From an uncultured Flavobacteriales bacterium (lineage in GTDB: Bacteria; Bacteroidota; Bacteroidia; Flavobacteriales; Weeksellaceae): a stretch of DNA of 15,857 bases. The position numbers and the translations under genes are program-made. Of the stretch, positions 1 through 7,660 are shown piece by piece (positions within the stretch are counted from its first letter, which is position 1; each line of letters starts with the position of its first letter). The notes beneath the pieces are model-generated. The model had not been told where the DNA came from, ran no database searches, and saw only the letters and a list, made by a program, of their open reading frames with translations. The stretch lies in assembly GCA_937973555.1 (NCBI GenBank), contig CALJKL010000107.1, positions 1-15,857 on the forward strand, in the 5' to 3' direction.

Positions 1-712
1 TATGAATGAAAAAATTAATCAGCCATTCTATCATAATGCAGATGGTGTGATTTCTCAAAATAAATCTCTTTATCAACTGCTCATCGACAATATTTTAAGC
101 GGGAAAATAAAAGAAGTATATAACGACGAAATGTTTTTAACCAAACTTTCTCCAGAAGAAATTAAGAAAAGACTTTCTATAACGGTAGAAACCAATTGGT
201 TGATTGAAAAAAGAAATGCTGGAGAAAAATTAACCCCTGAAGATATTAAGGCTGGAACAGACGTTATAGAAACCAAAACAGAATCCGTAAAACTTCTTAA
301 GGTAAAAGGAATGTGGTACATAGACAGAAGAGATGGCCAAATGAAATATAGATTATTGGGTATCGCTGCTATGGGACAAGATCCTTCTATGATGGCTGAA
401 AAGACAGCGGATGGTGTATCTTTGGGTAACAAAGATGAATTGGTAGATCTTTTCTGGGTATACTATCCAGATGCGAGAGAAGTTTTGGCTAATGCGGTAG
501 TTTTTAATAGTAAAAATCTTTCTTCTGATATTAGTTATGACGATGTGCTGAATGCCAGAAGATTCTCTTCTATTATCTATAAATCTGATAACGGATTGGG
601 TACAGGTGTAATTAAAGACTATATTCCTAATGATGCAGAAGAACAACTGGAGGAAAGTGATAGAATTAAAAATCAGATTCTAGAAATGGAAAACGATATG
701 TGGAATTATTAA
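1..712 (+). CDS. gldN: GldN (PorN family) type IX secretion/gliding motility protein, C-terminal part
   Basis: This is the C-terminal ~236 residues of GldN/PorN, a periplasmic component that forms a ring with the lipoprotein GldK/PorK in the trans-envelope core of the type IX secretion system, which exports CTD-tagged proteins and drives gliding. It is recognised from family-typical stretches: a KSLYQLL segment near the visible N-end, a segment reading VKGMWYIDRRDGQMKYRLLG, then the DLFWVYYPDAREVLANAVVF region. The reading frame is open to the left edge. The Met at position 2 is probably internal, because family members are about 300 residues or more and begin with a signal peptide that is absent here. 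The gldK, gldL and gldM genes normally lie directly upstream, outside the window. A strong terminator follows the stop codon, so this is probably the last gene of the gld operon. The family call is firm; the true start cannot be seen. Confidence 0.93.
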   Translation, partial: MNEKINQPFYHNADGVISQNKSLYQLLIDNILSGKIKEVYNDEMFLTKLSPEEIKKRLSITVETNWLIEKRNAGEKLTPEDIKAGTDVIETKTESVKLLKVKGMWYIDRRDGQMKYRLLGIAAMGQDPSMMAEKTADGVSLGNKDELVDLFWVYYPDAREVLANAVVFNSKNLSSDISYDDVLNARRFSSIIYKSDNGLGTGVIKDYIPNDAEEQLEESDRIKNQILEMENDMWNY

Positions 713-735
713 TAAATCTCATGTCTTATATAAAC

Positions 736-772
736 AAAAACCTAAGTATATTTGCTTAGGTTTTTTCTTTTT
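736..772 (+). terminator. Rho-independent terminator after gldN
   Basis: A perfect 11-bp inverted repeat (AAAAACCTAAG at 736-746, CTTAGGTTTTT at 755-765) with an 8-nt loop is followed by a T-rich run to 772. It lies 24 nt after the gldN stop and ends 9 nt before the next start codon, so it should separate gldN from the oxidoreductase gene. The loop (747-754) happens to read TATATTTG, a match to the Bacteroidota -7 box. Confidence 0.85.
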
Positions 773-781
773 ATAAAAATC

Positions 782-1816
782 ATGAAAGCAGTAGATTATA
801 TTATAGTAGGAGATGGTTATGCGGCAATGTTTTTTGCCCATCAGTTGATAAAACACCAAAAGTCTTTTTTGCTTTTTTCTGAAGGCAAGAAAAGTGCTTC
901 TTTTGTTTCCGCAGGAATTATCAACCCTGCCGTTTTGAAGAGGTTTACTACCTTTTGGCTGGCACAGGAGCAGATAGAATCTTTGAAGAATACTTTGGAA
1001 GAAATAGAAAAATATACCGGCAAAAATTATCTGATAGAAAAACCTGTTTTGCGTGTCTTTCATGATGAAAAAGAAAAAGAACTTTGGCTAAAAAAAGCAG
1101 ACGAAGAAACCCTTAACCCTTTTTTGTCTAAAGAATTCATTTCATTAGATACTATTAAAAACCCTTTTGATTGTGGAATAGTAAATCAGTCTGCACGTTT
1201 GGATGTGAGGAATTTTTTCAATGATATAATGCAATATCTTGAAGACAAAGGTTTTCTATTAAAAGAAAAATTCGATTATCAATCTTTGGACATCACAAAT
1301 CCTATTTATAAAGATATCCATTATAGAAATATAGTCTTTGCCGAAGGAATGGGCGTAAAAGAAAATCCTTTTTTCTCTGAAATTCCTGTGCATCAAAATA
1401 AAGGTCATCATTTGGAAGTAAAACTTTCACAAAATCTGGAGGAAGGGTACACCATCAAAAAGAAACATTTTGTTTTTCCCTTGAATGATGGCTCTTATTA
1501 TTATGGCGGCACCTATGACAGAGAACAAATTCATCATGAAATAGACGATGCAGCTGTAGAAACTTTAACGAAGGCTTTATCAGAATTTTATCCGCATTAT
1601 TTCGAGGTAAGGGAAGTGAAATTTGGCTTCAGGCCAACGGTAAAAGATAGAAGACCTATTTTAGGAAATCATCCGGAATTTAAAAATTTATATGTTTTTA
1701 ATGGTCTCGGGGCTCGAGGCATTTTGAATGGAAATTATTTTGCCAAAGAATTGTTCAGCCATATTGAAAATGGAAAAGATTTGCATCCTGAAGTAGATTT
1801 AAAAAGATTTTCGTAA
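782..1816 (+). CDS. FAD-dependent oxidoreductase of the DAO (D-amino acid/glycine oxidase-like) superfamily
   Basis: A 344-residue flavoprotein of the DAO superfamily, whose members oxidise amines or amino acids through bound FAD; the substrate here cannot be read from sequence. The N-terminus carries the dinucleotide-binding strand and GxGxxA loop (VGDGYAA, residues 9-15). The C-terminus has two further family hallmarks, GFRPTVKDRRPILG (282-295) and the FAD-contacting GLGARG (308-313). Length is normal for ThiO/MnmC-C-like proteins. The reading frame extends upstream to a TTG at 752, but that codon lies in the terminator loop and the flavin fold starts right after the ATG at 782, so 782 is chosen. 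No thiamine or tRNA-modification genes lie nearby, so neither a ThiO nor an MnmC role is supported. The gene follows gldN on the same strand but is separated from it by a terminator. Confidence 0.85.
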   Translation: MKAVDYIIVGDGYAAMFFAHQLIKHQKSFLLFSEGKKSASFVSAGIINPAVLKRFTTFWLAQEQIESLKNTLEEIEKYTGKNYLIEKPVLRVFHDEKEKELWLKKADEETLNPFLSKEFISLDTIKNPFDCGIVNQSARLDVRNFFNDIMQYLEDKGFLLKEKFDYQSLDITNPIYKDIHYRNIVFAEGMGVKENPFFSEIPVHQNKGHHLEVKLSQNLEEGYTIKKKHFVFPLNDGSYYYGGTYDREQIHHEIDDAAVETLTKALSEFYPHYFEVREVKFGFRPTVKDRRPILGNHPEFKNLYVFNGLGARGILNGNYFAKELFSHIENGKDLHPEVDLKRFS

Positions 1817-1821
1817 CTTTT

Positions 1822-1853
1822 TTGTAATAAACGGTTTTTCAATTATTAATTTG
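1822..1853 (+). promoter_or_regulatory. Candidate Bacteroidota promoter for the L,D-transpeptidase-like gene
   Basis: TTG at 1822-1824, 21 nt of spacing, then TTAATTTG at 1846-1853. The last differs from the flavobacterial -7 consensus TANNTTTG only at its second base. It would start transcription around 1857-1859, directly at the ATG at 1860, giving a leaderless or nearly leaderless mRNA. It also argues against translation from the in-frame TTG at 1851, which would lie inside the -7 box. Confidence 0.4.
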
Positions 1854-1859
1854 TATCGC

Positions 1860-2783
1860 ATGAGGCTTTTCAAAATATTAGCCATTTATATGCTTATGAC
1901 CTCTTTTTTGCAATGCACTAAAGAGGAAAATTTGTCTGATAAAACTTTAATATACCATGAAACCGTAAAAAAAGATACTCTTTCTAAAAAAATAATTAAA
2001 GAGAAAAAGGAAATTAAATTTTACCCTTTTGTCATTAATAGAAAAGATTCTGCCTTTGCTTTGTTTTCAAAAAAATATTCCAAAGAAGAAATATATGTTA
2101 TTCTTGCCATTAATAGATTAGATTATAAAAACAGATGGAGAGCAGATACGCTGGTAGTACCAGATATTTTCGAAAAAGATTTTAAAGCTTATAGTCCGTT
2201 TCCGCTCCATATTAAGAATGCTGAAAAAATCAATAAACTGGTACTTTTTAGTTACCCTATCCATGCTTTTGCTTCATATCAAAATGGCGAGCTCATAAAA
2301 TGGGGACCTACAAGTATGGGAAAAAAATCTGCTCCTACCAAAAGAGGCCTTACATTTACCAACTGGAAAAAAAAACTAGCTATCAGTACCGTCAATGCTG
2401 AATGGAAATTGAGATGGAATTTTAATATTTTCAATTATCTGGGAATTGGTTGGCATCAGTATGATTTGCCGGGGTTTCATGCCTCACATTCCTGCTTGAG
2501 AATGTTGGAAGCAGATGCCTTTTGGATGTACAATTGGGCAGACCAATGGATTTTGAATAAAAATGGAACCCAAATATTGGCAAAAGGCACACCAGTTATT
2601 ATCTTCGGAGAGCCTGATTTTAGAAATAAACCCTGGATGCAGCTCCTGAAATCTTCTAAAGCAGATGATTATACTGAAGAACAATTAAATGCCGAAATTG
2701 AGCCTTATTTGGAAGAAATATTGATGCAGCAAAATATAAGAAAGTCTTATCTTAAAATTGATAAAATCGAAAGTACTAAATAA
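1860..2783 (+). CDS. L,D-transpeptidase (YkuD)-like lipoprotein with LysM-like segment
   Basis: A 307-residue predicted lipoprotein of the YkuD type, a family that makes 3-3 cross-links in peptidoglycan or attaches proteins to it. Residues 1-18 form a lipoprotein signal peptide ending at Cys19. The next residues, TKEEN, match the K-(D/E)-(D/E) lipoprotein export signal described for Capnocytophaga surface lipoproteins. Residues ~78-102 (ILAINRLD ... DTLVVPD) resemble a single LysM motif. The catalytic region is GFHASHSCLRM, with candidate His207, Cys212 and Arg214; the usual Gly before the nucleophilic Cys is Ser211. The ATG at 1860 is preferred over the in-frame TTG at 1851, because it directly precedes a good signal sequence. 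The last 8 bp overlap the end of the convergent gene. The fold call is good; activity is uncertain because of the altered motif. Confidence 0.82.
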   Translation: MRLFKILAIYMLMTSFLQCTKEENLSDKTLIYHETVKKDTLSKKIIKEKKEIKFYPFVINRKDSAFALFSKKYSKEEIYVILAINRLDYKNRWRADTLVVPDIFEKDFKAYSPFPLHIKNAEKINKLVLFSYPIHAFASYQNGELIKWGPTSMGKKSAPTKRGLTFTNWKKKLAISTVNAEWKLRWNFNIFNYLGIGWHQYDLPGFHASHSCLRMLEADAFWMYNWADQWILNKNGTQILAKGTPVIIFGEPDFRNKPWMQLLKSSKADDYTEEQLNAEIEPYLEEILMQQNIRKSYLKIDKIESTK

Positions 2784-3282
2784 TGCTCTGTATTTGCTTT
2801 TCTGCAAAATTTTTCAATTGTTCCATTTCAAATTTTGCCTTTCTCTGACCGATTTTGGTAGCTAAAAAAGTCATTAAGAAAAGAATTATGGATAAAATGG
2901 CTAAATAAATAGCCCAAGGGAAATCCTGACTTTTTATCTGTTTGGTTACCAACCAAATGGTAATGAACACCATAAAGGTAATACTGAACATAAAATAAAG
3001 AAACATAAAGAACGTCCAAACGGCAGCACTGGGACCAAAAATTCCTCTGATTGCCGTTTTACCATCTTCCGGCTCTGCCCTTAATGAAAGATAAGGTTTC
3101 CAAAATTCATTGTGTTCTGTTTTTACCCAAATGACGGCCACTTCTTTATTGATATTGCCATGAATTTGATTCCCTTCTTTTTGCATCATGGTTTTCAGAT
3201 GGTTTTCAAAATCTTCCTGCTTCAAATCGGTTATGATTTTGAATCTGGGCTTTATCCTTATTTTATTGATTTTTTGATCCAT
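2776..3282 (-). CDS. Small two-helix membrane protein of unknown function, downstream of the aspartyl protease
   Basis: A 168-residue protein I cannot assign to a named family. Residues 1-85 are hydrophilic with mixed charge (EVAVIWVKTEHNEFWKPYLSLRAE at ~47-70 reads like a beta-rich soluble domain). Two hydrophobic helices follow at ~88-112 and ~122-143, and a Lys/Glu/Gln-rich tail at 145-168 could form a short amphipathic or coiled segment. There is no signal peptide, so the protein probably sits in the inner membrane with its N-terminal domain on one side and its tail returning to the same side. Its start codon lies 3 nt after the stop of the protease-like gene upstream, so the two are almost certainly co-transcribed and translationally coupled. 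Its end overlaps the convergent L,D-transpeptidase-like gene by 8 bp. The coding call is firm; the function is unknown. Confidence 0.8.
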   Translation of the reverse strand: MDQKINKIRIKPRFKIITDLKQEDFENHLKTMMQKEGNQIHGNINKEVAVIWVKTEHNEFWKPYLSLRAEPEDGKTAIRGIFGPSAAVWTFFMFLYFMFSITFMVFITIWLVTKQIKSQDFPWAIYLAILSIILFLMTFLATKIGQRKAKFEMEQLKNFAEKQIQSII

Positions 3283-3285
3283 TTT

Positions 3286-4626
3286 CTAATCTTCTTGATA
3301 TGGAATAGGGTCTTTTAAAATGAGTTCTTTATTCAGAGGTAGCGAATTTCTTAGGAGTCTTATTTTTATGAATTTGTTTTCTTCAGACATGAAAATTTCA
3401 TTAATCTGTTGCAAAGACATATCAGAAACCTTTTTGCCATTGATTTCAACAAGTTTGTCCCCTTTTTGTATGCCAGCCAAAAAACCCGGTGAATCTTCCC
3501 TTACACCGGCAACTGAATATTCTGGCTTCAGAACAAATTTATATTGAAATTCACTTTGGCTAACTTCAATCCTTTTTCCTTTTTCATTATTGTTTTCGGA
3601 TAATTTTGGAAGGTCTACTCTTACAAGATCTTTTTCCCATTTCATACCGTCATGCTTTATATCTAATCCGCTCATATTAAATCTAAAGGGATTGTTAATG
3701 GCTGAAGTTTTTTTCAGGTAGAATATTCCATTTTTGTAATCCAGAGCAATAATAAATCTCTTCAATACATCAGATCCTATAGATCCAATACGGTCTTTAG
3801 CAAAATTCATAGATTGCACAGACTCTGCGCTAGGCATTGCTGCAATAGGTTTTTCGAGAAGAGTAGAGCCAATTTTTATGGCATGTATACGGCTTCGTTT
3901 ACCAAAAATATCTCCATTAAAGCCCCTTCCCAAAAAATCATCAATATTGGGTTTATTATAATTAAAATTCGGAATTCTGTTAGGGAAAAGCCAGATAGCA
4001 TCACTGTTGCCAAGATCTATAAGCATTTTGGCTGAGAAAAAGGTTTTAGTCTGTTGAACTTCAGCATTGATATATGGTTTTTGCCCTTCAATGCTCATTG
4101 GAATTTTTTCAAAACTTTTGAATTTTTTTTCAGGGGAAAACTTGTCATTATAAACAGTGATGATGTGTTTATTATAATCAATTTTTATTAAATGATTTTT
4201 AAAAAAATGATAGCCAATAATGCCATTGACAGGAATCCCTACATGGGATGAAAAATTAAAGTTTTCATCCAGGATGATATAGATGTCATGATTGAAGTCT
4301 ATTAAATTTTTAGCGACAACAACTTTATTTTTAGTAGATTTTAAGCCTTCTATATAATTGCTTCCTCCTAGGCCGGTAAATCTTACCTTTTCTACATTTT
4401 CGAAGGTAATGTCTTTATTTTCAAGACTAAATAAAAGGGTTTCTGCCACACCGGTATCTAACAAGAAAGTGAGATTAACATCATTTACCTTTAGATCCAA
4501 AAATATCAAATTGTTAATCTGCCGAAAAGGAATGTTGATTTTCTTTTTATTGTTGAGAACTTCAAAACCACTTTGGGCATTGATGAAAACACATGTAAAA
4601 AGAAGAAGTAACTTGAAGATTCTCAT
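3286..4626 (-). CDS. Secreted retropepsin-like aspartyl protease with C-terminal PDZ domain
   Basis: A 446-residue predicted exported protein. A signal peptide covers ~1-18 (hydrophobic core LLLLFTCVF, cleavage after INA or INAQ). Two retropepsin-like halves follow. The first has the catalytic-type motif FLLDTGVAETLL (Asp57-Thr58-Gly59). The second has MLIDLGNSDAIWL (Asp204-Leu205-Gly206), where the usual Thr/Ser is Leu, and ends with IGSDVLKRF. Residues ~365-440 form a PDZ domain (DSPGFLAGIQKGDKLVEINGKKV), which usually binds a C-terminal peptide or positions substrate. This single-chain architecture is common in Bacteroidota, but substrates are generally unknown. The protein is expected in the periplasm or outside the cell; no lipobox is seen. 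The downstream 168-aa membrane-protein gene follows after 3 nt. The altered second motif could mean reduced or altered catalysis. Confidence 0.88.
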   Translation of the reverse strand: MRIFKLLLLFTCVFINAQSGFEVLNNKKKINIPFRQINNLIFLDLKVNDVNLTFLLDTGVAETLLFSLENKDITFENVEKVRFTGLGGSNYIEGLKSTKNKVVVAKNLIDFNHDIYIILDENFNFSSHVGIPVNGIIGYHFFKNHLIKIDYNKHIITVYNDKFSPEKKFKSFEKIPMSIEGQKPYINAEVQQTKTFFSAKMLIDLGNSDAIWLFPNRIPNFNYNKPNIDDFLGRGFNGDIFGKRSRIHAIKIGSTLLEKPIAAMPSAESVQSMNFAKDRIGSIGSDVLKRFIIALDYKNGIFYLKKTSAINNPFRFNMSGLDIKHDGMKWEKDLVRVDLPKLSENNNEKGKRIEVSQSEFQYKFVLKPEYSVAGVREDSPGFLAGIQKGDKLVEINGKKVSDMSLQQINEIFMSEENKFIKIRLLRNSLPLNKELILKDPIPYQED

Positions 4627-4650
4627 ACATTGAAGTTACAAAGAAAAAGT

Positions 4651-4680
4651 ATAGAATATTAAATTATTTTTATATTCTAT
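4651..4680. promoter_or_regulatory. Inverted repeat upstream of the aspartyl protease gene
   Basis: Perfect 9-bp arms ATAGAATAT (4651-4659) and ATATTCTAT (4672-4680) flank a 12-nt A/T spacer, beginning 24 nt before the protease start codon (minus strand). The position suits an operator or a 5'-leader hairpin. No T-tract on the minus side and no G/C core argue against a terminator. In DNA this A/T-rich, chance symmetry is possible. Confidence 0.3.
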
Positions 4681-4682
4681 TC

Positions 4683-4720
4683 AAAAAAATAAAAACTCCC
4701 CGAAAATAAATCCGAGGAGT
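4683..4720 (-). terminator. Rho-independent terminator of ahcY
   Basis: Read on the minus strand, the arms ACTCCTCG and CGGGGAGT (plus coordinates 4713-4720 and 4695-4702) pair over 8 bp with one G-T wobble around a 10-nt loop, followed by a T-rich tail (4694 down to 4683). It begins 56 nt downstream of the ahcY stop and upstream of the protease gene, separating the two transcripts. Confidence 0.8.
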
Positions 4721-4776
4721 CTGTATTTTAAAGCAATAAATAGAATCACTTATCGCTCATTGTTTATTACTTAAGA

Positions 4777-6090
4777 TTAGTATCTGTAATATTCTGGCTT
4801 GTATGGTCCTTCTACTTCTACACCAATATATTTGGCTTGTTCTGGAGTTAAAGTTTCCAATTCTACACCTAATTTTTTAAGGTGAAGCGCCGCTACTTTT
4901 TCATCCAAATGCTTAGGCAACATGTATACTTTGTTTTCGTAAGCTTCAGAATTGGTCCAAAGTTCTATTTGAGCCAAAGTTTGATTAGAGAAAGAGTTGG
5001 ACATTACAAAACTTGGGTGACCAGTAGCACAACCAAGGTTTACCAATCTTCCTTCTGCAAGGATAATGATTTCGTTACCGTCTACATTATAAATATCTAC
5101 CTGTGGTTTAACTTCTGTTTTGGTATGACCATAGTTTTGGTTTAACCAAGCCATGTCAATCTCGTTATCAAAGTGTCCAATGTTACAAACAATGGTTTTA
5201 TCTTTCATTTTCTTGAAATGCTTTGCTTGCACGATATTGAAGTTACCTGTAGTAGTAATTACGATATCTGCATTGTCAATTACTGAATCCAATTGTTTTA
5301 CTTCATACCCTTCCATAGCAGCTTGAAGTGCACAGATAGGGTCTATTTCTGTAACCGTAACGATAGAACCTGCTCCTCTAAATGAAGCTGCAGTACCTTT
5401 ACCTACATCTCCAAAACCACAAACGATTACTCTTTTACCTGCCAACATTACGTCTGTTGCTCTTCTGATAGCATCTACTGCAGATTCTCTACATCCGTAT
5501 TTGTTATCGAATTTAGATTTAGTAACAGAGTCGTTTACGTTGATGGCAGGCATTACCAATGTCCCATTCGCCATTCTTTCGTATAGTCTGTGTACACCGG
5601 TAGTAGTTTCTTCTGATAAACCTTTGATACCTGCAGTTAACTCAGGATATTTGTTAAAAACCATATTGGTAAGGTCTCCACCATCATCCAAAATCATGTT
5701 TAATGGTTTTCTGTCTTCTCCAAAGAAGATGGTTTGTTCTATACACCAATCGAATTCTTCTGCGTTCATCCCTTTCCATGCATATACCGGAATGCCAGCA
5801 GCAGCAATAGCAGCAGCAGCGTGATCTTGAGTAGAGAAAATGTTACAAGAACTCCAAGTTACTTCTGCACCCAAGGCTACCAAAGTTTCTATAAGTACTG
5901 CTGTCTGGATGGTCATGTGAAGACATCCTGCAATTCTTGCTCCTTTCAATGGCTGTTTTGGTCCGTATTCTTCACGGATGGCCATTAAGCCTGGCATTTC
6001 TGCTTCGGCCAGCATAATTTCTTTTCTTCCCCATTCTGCTAGGGAAATATCCTTAACCTTATAAGGTAAATATTGAGTTTTAGTTTCCAT
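4777..6090 (-). CDS. ahcY: Adenosylhomocysteinase (S-adenosyl-L-homocysteine hydrolase)
   Basis: A 437-residue cytosolic NAD-dependent enzyme that splits S-adenosylhomocysteine into adenosine and homocysteine, relieving product inhibition of methyltransferases and feeding the methionine cycle. Motifs are intact: GCLHMTIQTAVL (55-66), the substrate/catalytic segment NDSVTKSKFDN with Lys191 and Asp195, the Rossmann GFGDVGKG loop (225-232), GHFDNEID (305-312), HPSFVMSNSF (358-367), and the C-terminal KPEYYRY with Lys431 that reaches NAD of the neighbouring subunit in the tetramer. Length is normal. The start is the ATG at 6088-6090, since METKTQYLPYKVKDISLA aligns with the usual family N-terminus. 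The gene is monocistronic: a terminator follows, and the efflux-operon terminator lies upstream. The leader is only ~20 nt if the -7 box at 6113-6120 is used, leaving no room for an SAH riboswitch. Confidence 0.98.
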   Translation of the reverse strand: METKTQYLPYKVKDISLAEWGRKEIMLAEAEMPGLMAIREEYGPKQPLKGARIAGCLHMTIQTAVLIETLVALGAEVTWSSCNIFSTQDHAAAAIAAAGIPVYAWKGMNAEEFDWCIEQTIFFGEDRKPLNMILDDGGDLTNMVFNKYPELTAGIKGLSEETTTGVHRLYERMANGTLVMPAINVNDSVTKSKFDNKYGCRESAVDAIRRATDVMLAGKRVIVCGFGDVGKGTAASFRGAGSIVTVTEIDPICALQAAMEGYEVKQLDSVIDNADIVITTTGNFNIVQAKHFKKMKDKTIVCNIGHFDNEIDMAWLNQNYGHTKTEVKPQVDIYNVDGNEIIILAEGRLVNLGCATGHPSFVMSNSFSNQTLAQIELWTNSEAYENKVYMLPKHLDEKVAALHLKKLGVELETLTPEQAKYIGVEVEGPYKPEYYRY

Positions 6091-6112
6091 CTTGTTCTTT
6101 TAAAAATCTAGG

Positions 6113-6120
6113 CAAAAATA
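6113..6120 (-). promoter_or_regulatory. Candidate -7 promoter box for ahcY
   Basis: On the minus strand this reads TATTTTTG, a full match to the Bacteroidota -7 consensus TANNTTTG, 22 nt before the ahcY start codon. No TTG was found 17-23 nt further upstream, so the -33 element is weak or absent. It is the only full match in the 70 nt between the efflux-operon terminator and ahcY. Confidence 0.4.
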
Positions 6121-6161
6121 CGATATTTTTTTATGAATTTCGTAAAATTAAATCCTCGAAA

Positions 6162-6202
6162 TAACAAAAAAATCCCTTTATAGATAATTTCTATAAAGGG
6201 AT
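6162..6202 (-). terminator. Rho-independent terminator of the RND efflux operon
   Basis: Perfect 13-bp arms ATCCCTTTATAGA (6172-6184) and TCTATAAAGGGAT (6190-6202) flank a 5-nt loop. On the minus strand a run of seven T follows (6171-6165), then GTTAT. It starts 21 nt after the stop codon of the outer-membrane channel gene and ends the three-gene operon. Confidence 0.9.
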
Positions 6203-6223
6203 AATGGATAAGAATTTTATTCT

Positions 6224-7660
6224 TTATTTCCAGCCACCACCTAGACTCTTATAGATGTCTACAATGGTAGAAAATTGGTTTTTCTTGGCTTCTATCAATT
6301 CCATTTTAGCATCCAAAAGGTCTCTGTTATTGAGGAGAACTTCTAAATAATCTGCTCTGGAGTTTTTGAACAAGAGATTGGCCACATCAATAGACTTTTC
6401 CAAAGCCTGCGTTTCCTGTGATTTCAAACCATAATATTGATCCAAGTTTTTAATCTTTGACTGAAGATTAGAAACTTCTAAATAGGAATTGATGATAGTC
6501 TTTTCATACTCATACAAAGCTTGTATTTGTCTAGCATCTGCTGCCTGAAAATTGGCTTTGATAGCACTTTTGTTAATCAACGGACCGGCTAATTCTCCTG
6601 TTAATTGGTAGGCCATAGATTCTGGAAGTTTTACCAAATAGTTGGGTTTAAAGGCTTCTAATCCTAGAGTTGCAGAAATATCTAGAGAAGGGTAGAATTC
6701 TTTTCTTGCAGCTTCTACATCTAGTTTAGAAGACTTCAGTTCGAATTCTGCCTGTCTGATGTCTGGTCTGTTTTGCAACAATTCTGAAGGAATCCCCAAA
6801 GAAATTTTCTGAGGAACGATGTTGATAAAACCAGCCTTGTCTCTTACAATAGGTTGAGGGAATCTTCCTAATAAAGCATTGATGGTATTTTCTTTCTCTG
6901 TAATTTCTTGTTTTACGGTATATTCTTCCGCTTTAGATTTTGCCAATTCTGCTTCAAATTTCTTCACGGCCAGTTCTGTAGTGGCAGCAGCTTCTTTTTG
7001 GATTTTAGCAATTTCTAAGGCTTTTTCATTAATCTTGATGTATTGATGAATAATGTCTAACTGGTTATCAAGAGAAAGTAATTCATAATAATTATTAGCA
7101 ACCTCTGAGATAAGATTAGACAAAATAAAGTTTTTGCCTTCTACAGTAGATAGATAATGGGCTACAGCAGCCTCTTTTTCGGTGCGCAATTTTTTCCAAA
7201 TATCAATTTCCCAACTGGCGTTAAGACCTCCTTCAAAATTCATCAATGGATCTGGTACCGGCTTGTTTTCATCAATATTGGTGCTGGCATCACCGGCGCC
7301 TTCGCTGGTAAATCTACCCGCTTTTCTTACTCCAACAGAACCTCCGGCATTTACATAAGGAGATAATCTGCCTTTTTTATAGAGTACATTACTCTTGGCA
7401 ATGGCAATCTCCTGATAAGTTTTTAGGAGTTCCTGATTATTGGTAAGAGCGGTCTCTATGAGTTTTTGTAAATTTTGATCCGTAAAGAATTCTTTCCAAG
7501 GCATTTTCCCGGTATTTTGATTTTCAGCATTTTGATTTTCAAAATTTTGGGGAAGATTATTTTTAGCCTCTTCTTTTATTACTGTTGCCATAGGTGCTTT
7601 GCATCCTATGAGAACTATTGCCATAAGGCAAATGGCTAAATTTTTATAAAGTCGGTTCAT
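6224..7660 (-). CDS. Outer-membrane efflux channel lipoprotein (OprM/TolC, NodT-type)
   Basis: A 478-residue outer-membrane factor, the exit duct of the tripartite efflux pump encoded by this operon. Residues 1-19 are a lipoprotein signal with lipobox LIGC (Cys20). The two-fold repeated OEP helical pattern follows: long Ala/Glu/Lys-rich helices such as the segment at ~215-255, NALLGRFPQ, and the family-typical IPSELLQNRPDIRQAEFEL near 295-315. The reading frame extends to a TTG at 7669, but the ATG at 7660 directly precedes the signal peptide, so it is chosen. With that start the gene overlaps the 3' end of the RND pump gene by 17 bp, which suggests translational coupling and a fixed pump:channel ratio. 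It is the last gene before a strong terminator. The family call is firm; exported compounds are not predictable. Confidence 0.95.
   Translation of the reverse strand: MNRLYKNLAICLMAIVLIGCKAPMATVIKEEAKNNLPQNFENQNAENQNTGKMPWKEFFTDQNLQKLIETALTNNQELLKTYQEIAIAKSNVLYKKGRLSPYVNAGGSVGVRKAGRFTSEGAGDASTNIDENKPVPDPLMNFEGGLNASWEIDIWKKLRTEKEAAVAHYLSTVEGKNFILSNLISEVANNYYELLSLDNQLDIIHQYIKINEKALEIAKIQKEAAATTELAVKKFEAELAKSKAEEYTVKQEITEKENTINALLGRFPQPIVRDKAGFINIVPQKISLGIPSELLQNRPDIRQAEFELKSSKLDVEAARKEFYPSLDISATLGLEAFKPNYLVKLPESMAYQLTGELAGPLINKSAIKANFQAADARQIQALYEYEKTIINSYLEVSNLQSKIKNLDQYYGLKSQETQALEKSIDVANLLFKNSRADYLEVLLNNRDLLDAKMELIEAKKNQFSTIVDIYKSLGGGWK

Noticed and set aside
752..781. TTG start for the FAD oxidoreductase giving a longer N-terminus
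   Set aside because: The codon lies in the loop of the gldN terminator, and the FAD-binding fold begins right after the ATG at 782.
5780..5825. GCA/GCT-rich run that looks like a microsatellite in ahcY
   Set aside because: It encodes the conserved alanine-rich helix HAAAAIAAAGIPVY of the enzyme; codons vary, so it is coding, not a repeat array.
6091..6160. Possible SAH or SAM riboswitch before ahcY
   Set aside because: Only about 70 nt separate the efflux terminator from the start codon and the best -7 box leaves ~20 nt of leader, too short for such a structure.
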